DNA of 13,564 bases, taken from Candidatus Babeliales bacterium (GTDB lineage: Bacteria > Babelota > Babeliae > Babelales > CAIQNR01). This document shows positions 1-4,935 of this stretch, one piece after another. Numbering within the stretch: position 1 is the first letter of the stretch; each line of letters starts with the position of its first letter. The stretch spans positions 1 to 13,564 of the forward strand of contig JAIPGS010000016.1 of NCBI GenBank assembly GCA_021735725.1. The letters are read 5' to 3'. Made by a program: the position numbers and the translations under genes. The notes beneath the pieces are model-generated. The model worked only from the letters and a program-made list of their open reading frames with translations, made no database searches and was not told where the DNA came from.

Positions 1-174
1 AAACGAGATTGTACAAGAAGGGGAGCTGATTTTGAGATTAATAATTTTATCTGTGGAGTTGCCATTGCAGAGAGAGAGTCAATTTTTAAGCATAATATAA
101 AAGATATCATTATGATTTTTTTCATAGAAGGTCCTTTTTTTATGTATGATTTCATTATGAAATTTATTAGTTAG
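1..174 (+). pseudogene. Possible C-terminal remnant of a VapC-like PIN-domain toxin (partial at window edge)
   Basis: Frame 1 is open from the window edge to a TAG at 172-174 with no start inside the window. Its translation around bases 37-111 (INNFICGVAIAERES, then IFKHNIKDI) follows the end of VapC-type PIN domains, typically a D-L-I-A-x-x-A segment followed by an L-V-T-x-N-x-K-D-F segment. The acidic residue expected before the hydrophobic run is Asn and the usual Thr is Lys. Frame 2 upstream reads QEGELI, which also fits the PIN family just before this segment. This suggests a frameshift near bases 29-36. The tail after base 111 is AT-rich and unlike a PIN C-terminus. The call is a by-eye family resemblance only. 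The fragment could be meaningless read-through. Confidence 0.25.
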
Positions 175-260
175 TAAAAAGAATAGGGAATCTTTTCTAA
201 AAATGAAAGAATTTTTATAATAAAAAAAGTTGATTATTTTAAAACAAGGAGTAAAAAGGT
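175..260. other. AT-rich intergenic stretch without recognised features
   Basis: This stretch between the possible PIN remnant and the end of the prepilin peptidase gene is almost pure A/T runs. I see no convincing terminator hairpin on the minus strand for the rpsU-rbfA-prepilin peptidase cluster. One imperfect hairpin (AATTCTTTC pairing poorly with GAAAAGATT) has mismatches and no clean T-run. Confidence 0.4.
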
Positions 261-908
261 TTAGAGAAAGATTATATCGTACATTATAAAAAGAATAAGG
301 CATGCTCCTATTGCTAAAAAAGAACCAAAAGCAAGAGGAATAGATCGTGCTTTTTTTCCATGAACACATACACATGCTATTCCAAAAGAAGAACCTAAAA
401 GAGCTCCTATCATCAGTGTGTACCACATTCCAATCGGCCCTAAAAACGAACCAATAAAACATAAAAGATCAATGTCTCCTTGTCCCATTCCTTCTTGTTT
501 TGTGATATAAAAAGCTACTTGAGAAACAGTCCATAAAATAAAAAAACCTAAAAAAGAACCAATAAGAGATTGTTCAAAACTAAGAGGGAGATAATTAAAG
601 TAACCTGCTATCCATACAAATGGAACTAAAAATAAAGTAACAAAACGAGAAATTAAACGTGTTTGTGCGTCTGTATAAAAGGTAACAAGAAGAGCTGATA
701 AAAAAAGAAGAGGCAGCAACATTGTTATTCCATAAAAATATATCCACGGAATAAGAAGTAATGTTACGCATAATAATAAAAAATATGCACGAGGTGAAAA
801 TAATTGATATTCATCTGTTGCATCATTAACAAAGAAATATGCAAGAAAATGTAGTCCAAAAGCTAAGATGCATGAAAAAACACATGAAAAAAATAAATGC
901 GTAAACAT
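261..908 (-). CDS. Prepilin peptidase (type 4 leader peptidase, A24 family), minimal form
   Basis: This is a polytopic inner-membrane aspartyl protease of 215 residues that should cleave the leader of type IV pilin or pseudopilin precursors. The two catalytic aspartates of the A24 family are visible: Asp80 in FYTDAQTRLIS and Asp145 in GMGQGDIDLL, the GxGDxxLL motif. The C-terminal IPLAFGSFLAIGA also matches the family. Full-length PilD/ComC enzymes of about 250-290 residues carry an N-terminal methyltransferase domain, often with a CxxC zinc pair. That part is absent, and the N-terminus is only hydrophobic segments. The ATG at 908 is preferred over an upstream in-frame TTG at 914, because GAGGA lies 9 nt before the ATG but only 3 nt before the TTG. 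The gene follows rbfA by 46 nt on the same strand and is probably cotranscribed. No pilin gene is in the window, so the substrate is unknown. Confidence 0.85.
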   Translation of the reverse strand: MFTHLFFSCVFSCILAFGLHFLAYFFVNDATDEYQLFSPRAYFLLLCVTLLLIPWIYFYGITMLLPLLFLSALLVTFYTDAQTRLISRFVTLFLVPFVWIAGYFNYLPLSFEQSLIGSFLGFFILWTVSQVAFYITKQEGMGQGDIDLLCFIGSFLGPIGMWYTLMIGALLGSSFGIACVCVHGKKARSIPLAFGSFLAIGACLILFIMYDIIFL

Positions 909-954
909 TGGCAATGTTCCTCATTTTTTATTAATGTATTGTGTTCGTTTTATT

Positions 955-1341
955 TTAGTCGCGATCTTTGTTTTCATTGTTATCGTTTTTAATATCTTCA
1001 AGAATTTGTTCAATTCTTTGAATTTTATCAAACGTAACATCAAATTTAAAAACAATTTGTGGCGTGTATCGGCCGTTAATAGCTTTTGCAAGAGCTGCTC
1101 GCAATGATGGTTTAAAAAGAATTAAATGTGGCAATTTTTCTTTAAATTCTTCTTCCCCACCAAGAGCACAAAAGAAAACATTACAGTTACTTTTATCTGG
1201 AGATAGTTCAACTCTGTTTACAAAAAGATTCGACAATTCTTTATTTTCTCTCATTGTTTCAGAGAGTAGTGTAGCAATTGTACGATACAATAATGAAGTT
1301 TTTTGAGCACGTTTAATATCTGATACGCGTTTATTATTCAT
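955..1341 (-). CDS. rbfA: Ribosome-binding factor A
   Basis: RbfA is a small KH-like assembly factor that binds the maturing 30S subunit near 16S helix 1 and is needed for late processing and cold growth. The 128-residue length is normal for the family. Family hallmarks are visible: an N-terminal helix region (KRAQKTSLLYRTIATLLSE), the strand VNRVELSPDKSNCNVFF, the helix SLRAALAKAINGRYTPQIVFKFD and the closing helix KIQRIEQILEDI. It starts 8 nt after the rpsU stop with no clear Shine-Dalgarno, so translational coupling to rpsU is likely. The last residues (KNDNNENKDRD) are a polar tail. The neighbour bS21 acts on the same 30S particle, which supports the call. Confidence 0.9.
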   Translation of the reverse strand: MNNKRVSDIKRAQKTSLLYRTIATLLSETMRENKELSNLFVNRVELSPDKSNCNVFFCALGGEEEFKEKLPHLILFKPSLRAALAKAINGRYTPQIVFKFDVTFDKIQRIEQILEDIKNDNNENKDRD

Positions 1342-1349
1342 AAATCGTA

Positions 1350-1559
1350 TTAAATAAGATGTTGAGAAATCATGCGCATATAATTTTGTTTTACAGCACG
1401 CATCAAACGTTTACGACGTCTTTGTGTTGGTGGTTCAAAATAAACTTGGCGTTTCATATCGCGAACAACACCTTCCCGTTCAATTTTCTTTTTAAGTTGT
1501 CTTAAAGAACGTTCAACGTTTCCGATAACGTTAATTTTGATGTTTGATTTCTTTGCCAT
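1350..1559 (-). CDS. rpsU: 30S ribosomal protein bS21
   Basis: bS21 is a small basic 30S protein near the platform and the anti-Shine-Dalgarno region that helps initiation. The 69-residue protein shows the family core: VERSLRQLKKKIEREGVVRDMKR followed by the FEPPTQRRRKRLMRAVKQ basic helix, corresponding to the FEKP-x-x-RKRK region of other S21 proteins. The start has AAAGGAAG 9 nt upstream of the ATG. It heads a minus-strand cluster with rbfA and the prepilin peptidase. The 60-bp upstream gap contains no hexamer pair I would call a promoter with confidence. Confidence 0.95.
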   Translation of the reverse strand: MAKKSNIKINVIGNVERSLRQLKKKIEREGVVRDMKRQVYFEPPTQRRRKRLMRAVKQNYMRMISQHLI

Positions 1560-1618
1560 GAGTAATCAACTTCCTTTCAGGTAAGTCTATTCAAGAGTTT
1601 AAATAAAGCGAGCAAACT

Positions 1619-1662
1619 AAAAAGCCCATATCGTTACCATTTAAGGATACCGCTATGGGCTT
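1619..1662 (-). terminator. Intrinsic terminator of the beta-barrel gene
   Basis: The arms AAGCCCATA (1622-1630) and TATGGGCTT (1654-1662) are a perfect 9-bp inverted repeat. Read on the minus strand, the hairpin is followed by five T residues (A run 1619-1623 on plus). It lies 30 bp after the minus-strand stop at 1692 and 60 bp before rpsU, so it separates the two transcription units. The 23-nt interior can pair partly (GCGGTATCC with GGTAAC, imperfect). Confidence 0.85.
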
Positions 1663-1691
1663 AAAATGTCTAGTAATGAGCATATATAACT

Positions 1692-3110
1692 TTAGAAAGT
1701 TCCAATTAAGCTTAAAAGTATGGTGTTTGTACGGAAGGCTCCGCGTCGCGCTAGTGGAGCTTGCCATGCAACACCAAGAGTCATTGCGGGAGTAAGATCA
1801 ATATTAAATCCAAGATTGAGTGCTTGAACGGTCCATGTTGTTACATTTTCAAGAACTTCCGGTTTAAATGCAGTATCAGCAGTAACAAGAGTTATGGTAT
1901 CTTTTTTGTGGTTAGCAAAAAGATACTGCGCATAAAATGAAAGTTTGTCAGAATAATGGAATGCGTTCATTGAAACACTAAAATTCCAGGTTGTTCCTGG
2001 ATTGTAATTTACATCTGTTTTATAAGGAAAAATTCCTGTTTGTTCTTCATGAGTTGGAATAAACATTCCATTAATTTTGCGATTAAAAAAATGAGTTCCT
2101 CCTGCCTGAAATCCAAATTCAACAGTATCATAAAAATCAATATTCATTCCACCACTTACATAGACTGCATGATGTCCATTGTTTCCAAAGGCAAGAGATA
2201 ATGCTTTTGCTTGATCTTTTTCTTTTCCTGTACCCAAAACGCCACCAACGGTAAAGTGGGGAGTACAAATGAATTCATCCCAATTTTCATCTTCAGTTGT
2301 TTGATTAGCATGAAAGTGATGGCGCCATGTTAAAGAAGCATCAATATCTTCAGCTCCTGCATCACTCCATGATTTTCCATCAAGTCCCATTTGAGTAAAA
2401 ATTTGATCTCGTATATCCATTAAGTTTGTTGCTATTGTTGTGGTATCTGTAGCGATATTGGCAGCTGTTGCAGCTGCTGTTCCATAATAATCTGTAGAAG
2501 CTACAGCAACTCCTACGGGTAAATTGGTAGTTGGAGTAAGTGCTGCATCAATAAAAGATGAAATTGCATAACGCATATCTGCCATGCCGCCTTTTACACT
2601 AAAAACAAAATCGTTTAAAATACGTCCCTGAAATTGACCCCGAATCCCTACTTTTCTATAGGTGCCTTTAAGAGAAAAATGACCAAGTTGGTCTTTTATA
2701 TCAGTATGCGATGCGGCATTTAATAATGCGCCATCAAAAGCATACGTTTGTGCTGCTGCGGTTGTTAAGAGTGCTGGTTGTGTTTGTCCTGTTGGAACAG
2801 ATCCATAAAGAAGTCCAACCATGTTCCATCTTCCTCTGTAATCACCTAAATGAGCGGCTTGTTTGTTTTGATTAGTAGATTGTGAAGCTGTTTGGCCAAA
2901 TCCTGAAATTGACATGTGCATAATTTCTAAAATTTTATCATCGGTTTGATCTTTATCAATTTCTTTTTGATTTGCACTTAAATAATTAAAAGGATACTCA
3001 CTAACATAAAGTGGGCAAAAATCATTGTGTGATAATCGTGTTGAGTGTGCAGTAAGGGCATTGGTAAATAAAAAAACAAAAAGTGCTATAACTGAATAAA
3101 ATTTCCTCAT
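1692..3110 (-). CDS. Putative outer-membrane beta-barrel protein with signal peptide
   Basis: The start at 3110 is chosen because AAAGGA lies just upstream and a classic signal peptide follows (MRKFYSVIALFVFLFTNALTA, cleavage likely near residue 21). The in-frame extension back to 3278 overlaps the permease gene and looks like non-coding read-through. The 472-residue product is rich in Gly, Thr, Asn and alternating hydrophobic residues typical of beta-strands, for example VYVSGGMNIDFYDTVEFGFQAGG and TTWNFSVSMNAFHYSDKLSFYAQYLF. It ends with an amphipathic strand closing in Phe (TILLSLIGTF), the usual C-terminal signature recognised by the barrel assembly machinery. I do not recognise a named family. 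A porin or major surface protein role is inferred from architecture. It has its own promoter and terminator, so it is probably a strongly expressed single gene. Confidence 0.75.
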   Translation of the reverse strand: MRKFYSVIALFVFLFTNALTAHSTRLSHNDFCPLYVSEYPFNYLSANQKEIDKDQTDDKILEIMHMSISGFGQTASQSTNQNKQAAHLGDYRGRWNMVGLLYGSVPTGQTQPALLTTAAAQTYAFDGALLNAASHTDIKDQLGHFSLKGTYRKVGIRGQFQGRILNDFVFSVKGGMADMRYAISSFIDAALTPTTNLPVGVAVASTDYYGTAAATAANIATDTTTIATNLMDIRDQIFTQMGLDGKSWSDAGAEDIDASLTWRHHFHANQTTEDENWDEFICTPHFTVGGVLGTGKEKDQAKALSLAFGNNGHHAVYVSGGMNIDFYDTVEFGFQAGGTHFFNRKINGMFIPTHEEQTGIFPYKTDVNYNPGTTWNFSVSMNAFHYSDKLSFYAQYLFANHKKDTITLVTADTAFKPEVLENVTTWTVQALNLGFNIDLTPAMTLGVAWQAPLARRGAFRTNTILLSLIGTF

Positions 3111-3146
3111 ACTAATCCTTTCGTCGTGACTTGTATATGGATTTAA

Positions 3147-3176
3147 GTTATAGCACCTTGAAGTTAATATCGTCAA
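3147..3176 (-). promoter_or_regulatory. Sigma70-type promoter of the beta-barrel gene
   Basis: On the minus strand TTGACG (3171-3176) and TATAAC (3147-3152) are separated by 18 nt. Each hexamer has five of six consensus bases. Predicted transcription start is near 3140, giving a roughly 30-nt leader to the ATG at 3110. It sits in the 71-bp gap after the permease stop. Confidence 0.75.
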
Positions 3177-3181
3177 ATATT

Positions 3182-4375
3182 TTAAACAGAGGTGATAATA
3201 TCTGCAACCGCAAAATAGAATATCATAGCCGCTGTTGCAAGTCCTGCTAATGTTATATAATTTTGTTTTGACTTCCATTCTTCTTTAAGGGTAAGAAGGG
3301 TAATCATTGAAAGTGAAAATGCAAGAATTAAAAAAAGAGCAGTAAAATCAAAAAACATTTCATTTGTTAATGTTTTGAAACTTATAAAAATAGCAAGTCC
3401 CATACAAAGTGTTGCTGTTCTATGATTCATAATTCCATGAGCAAGTAACAGTTGTGTTGGTTTATTTCTGAATTTTTTCATAAGTGTTAAAAATAAATAT
3501 CCAGAAGACCAAATCATAGAATGCAACGTTCCTAAAATTGCTGAAATGCTTGAAATGTGAACAGCTTCAATAACCCACTTACTATGTGGGAAAATAATAG
3601 ATAATGGACCAGCAATAGGACCAGGGTATTGTTTGAATAAGTCTAAGGGAACTGCAAGAACTAAAGATGTTACAAAAATAAGATAGAGACCTGATACAAT
3701 TATTAAAGAATAGGTTAATGCTTTTGGTAAATTTTCTTCGGGATTTTTAATTATATTAAAAAGTGAAGCTGCTGCTTCAAATCCAAAAAATGAAAAAGCA
3801 ACAACACGAGTTGCTTTTAAAATACTGAGTGATCCATAAGGAATAAAAGGAAACAAGTTAGCAAAGTCAGCTTTTAAAAAACACATCACTGCTGTTACAA
3901 TTAAAGGGAAAACTGTGCATATAATAAGAATTTGTTGTCCTAAAGATGAAAGTGATGCTCCCAAAATATTAAGGACTGTAAGACCTATTAAGGTACAAAG
4001 ACCTAATGTATAGACTGAAAATTCAGGAAGGTAACGAACTAAATGATCACCTGCTGCGTGAGTTAAAAGACCCATCGCAATTAAGAGACCAATAAGATAA
4101 AAACTACTTGCTAAAAGGCCAACGTAATGGCCACCCCATTGTTTTGCGTAGGTGTAAAAAGAACCTTCTTGCGGATAAAGTTGCGCAACACGAGCAATTG
4201 ATTGTGCCATAAACCATACAGAAACAGCCATTAATGCAAAAGTGATAATCCCCGCAGGACCAGCTCCTAGTGCTAAAGATGTAGGTATTGCAAAAATACC
4301 TGCACCAATCATTGCATTCATTCCAACAATTGTTGCCGTTGTTACTCCAATTTTCTCCGAATTGCCCGTAGACAT
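3182..4375 (-). CDS. APC-superfamily amino acid permease
   Basis: This is an integral inner-membrane transporter, probably importing or exchanging an amino acid or amine. At 397 residues it is short for the APC family (often 430-500), with a series of hydrophobic segments throughout. The first helix carries the family motif GMNAMIGAGIFAIP (residues 18-31), the unwound substrate-binding GxGIF segment. LYPQEGSFYTYAKQWGG and FFGFEAAASLFNIIKNPEENLP match the conserved loop and TM6-TM7 motifs. The start at 4375 has a strong AAAGGAGC Shine-Dalgarno 5 nt upstream. That site sits inside a small GCTC-AAAG-GAGC hairpin (4381-4392). The substrate cannot be read from sequence. For a host-dependent bacterium such a permease would fit scavenging of host amino acids (inference). 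Confidence 0.88.
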   Translation of the reverse strand: MSTGNSEKIGVTTATIVGMNAMIGAGIFAIPTSLALGAGPAGIITFALMAVSVWFMAQSIARVAQLYPQEGSFYTYAKQWGGHYVGLLASSFYLIGLLIAMGLLTHAAGDHLVRYLPEFSVYTLGLCTLIGLTVLNILGASLSSLGQQILIICTVFPLIVTAVMCFLKADFANLFPFIPYGSLSILKATRVVAFSFFGFEAAASLFNIIKNPEENLPKALTYSLIIVSGLYLIFVTSLVLAVPLDLFKQYPGPIAGPLSIIFPHSKWVIEAVHISSISAILGTLHSMIWSSGYLFLTLMKKFRNKPTQLLLAHGIMNHRTATLCMGLAIFISFKTLTNEMFFDFTALFLILAFSLSMITLLTLKEEWKSKQNYITLAGLATAAMIFYFAVADIITSV

Positions 4376-4399
4376 GAAAAGCTCCTTTGAGCAGAAAGG

Positions 4400-4427
4400 T
4401 TAATAAATTCTTTAGAAGTATACTCAA
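4400..4427 (-). promoter_or_regulatory. Possible promoter of the permease gene
   Basis: On the minus strand TTGAGT (4422-4427) and TATTAA (4400-4405) are 16 nt apart, each matching four of six sigma70 consensus bases. An overlapping TATACT (4418-4423) is an alternative -10 but lacks a good -35. Position just upstream of the gene is the main support. Confidence 0.35.
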
Positions 4428-4448
4428 AAAGTGTTCATTTTAGAAGTT

Positions 4449-4478
4449 TTGTACATTTTACGTTCTTTCCTTTATAAT
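4449..4478 (+). promoter_or_regulatory. Sigma70-type promoter reading toward the DUF4911-like gene
   Basis: TTGTAC (4449-4454) and a consensus TATAAT (4473-4478) are 18 nt apart. Predicted transcription start is about 4485, at the first base of the hairpin region described next. That leaves a 170-nt leader before the plus-strand gene at 4659. Confidence 0.6.
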
Positions 4479-4484
4479 TAAATA

Positions 4485-4516
4485 CCTCTTTTAGAGGAAG
4501 ATAATTCCTCTTTTTT
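4485..4516 (+). terminator. Attenuator-like overlapping hairpins with T-run
   Basis: Three short segments compete. CCTCT (4485-4489) pairs with AGAGG (4493-4497) across a 3-nt loop. The same AGAGGAA (4493-4499) pairs with TTCCTCT (4505-4511) across a 5-nt loop and runs directly into six T residues (4511-4516). The second hairpin is a textbook intrinsic terminator. The first would disrupt it. Because the predicted transcript starts about at 4485, this would be either a very short terminated RNA or an attenuator for the downstream gene. Confidence 0.5.
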
Positions 4517-4658
4517 AGTATGAAATTTAGTATAAATTATATAGTTACAAAACAATTATTATATGAATTTTCTATAAAATTATGTAATAGAAATGTGCCA
4601 TTTTGATACTTATTGGGGTTTTTAAAATAATAATTTAATGAGGTATTGAAAATAGATT

Positions 4659-4916
4659 ATGACTAAACACTATTCTTTATATTATGTTGCCAAAACAGAT
4701 CGTTCACGTGGATGGTTTTTAGCATCAACAGTTCGGGGAACCGAACATCTTTGTTTCGATAGATGTCTTGATAAAGAAAAGGCAATTTTTGAATTTTTTG
4801 TTCCAGAAAAAATGGAAGAACCGTTTCTTGATCTTATGAATTATTTAAAAAAGGAAGCGGTCGTCTTTTCTTTAGAGAAAAAAGAGAACCGCTTAATTTA
4901 TGAAGATCTTGTTTAA
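4659..4916 (+). CDS. Small DUF4911-like protein
   Basis: The 85-residue cytoplasmic protein has no signal peptide or membrane segment. Its layout resembles the DUF4911 family: a basic start, then GWFLASTVRGTEHLCFDRCLD, a strand KAIFEFFVPEKMEE, a helix FLDLMNYLKKEAVV and a short tail. The match is made by eye to the family pattern (arginine-x-aspartate, LRF-like strand, vRTLD, vELxVPp, then helix). Function of that family is not known to me. The only plausible start is the ATG at 4659. Its Shine-Dalgarno is weak, with GAGG about 17 nt upstream. The gene lies alone on the plus strand, converging on the 875-residue secreted protein with only 19 bp between stops. No strong terminator is visible between them. 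Confidence 0.55.
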   Translation: MTKHYSLYYVAKTDRSRGWFLASTVRGTEHLCFDRCLDKEKAIFEFFVPEKMEEPFLDLMNYLKKEAVVFSLEKKENRLIYEDLV

Positions 4917-4935
4917 AGTTTAAAAATCTTTTTTA

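Noticed and set aside
79..462. 127-codon minus-strand frame
   Set aside because: It overlaps the prepilin peptidase in another frame and encodes a Phe/Ser/Asn-rich sequence with no family resemblance.
3111..3278. N-terminal extension of the beta-barrel gene to 3278
   Set aside because: It would overlap the permease C-terminus, removes the signal peptide from the N-terminus, and runs across a good promoter. The ATG at 3110 has its own AAAGGA.
4520..4606. 28-codon frame after the attenuator (starts MKFSINYIV)
   Set aside because: There is no ribosome-binding site within normal distance and the composition is like AT-rich non-coding DNA.
4917..4935. Bidirectional terminator between the convergent genes
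   Set aside because: Only weak A/T arms (AAGAT/ATCTT) are present and part of the stem is inside the coding region. Not strong enough to list.
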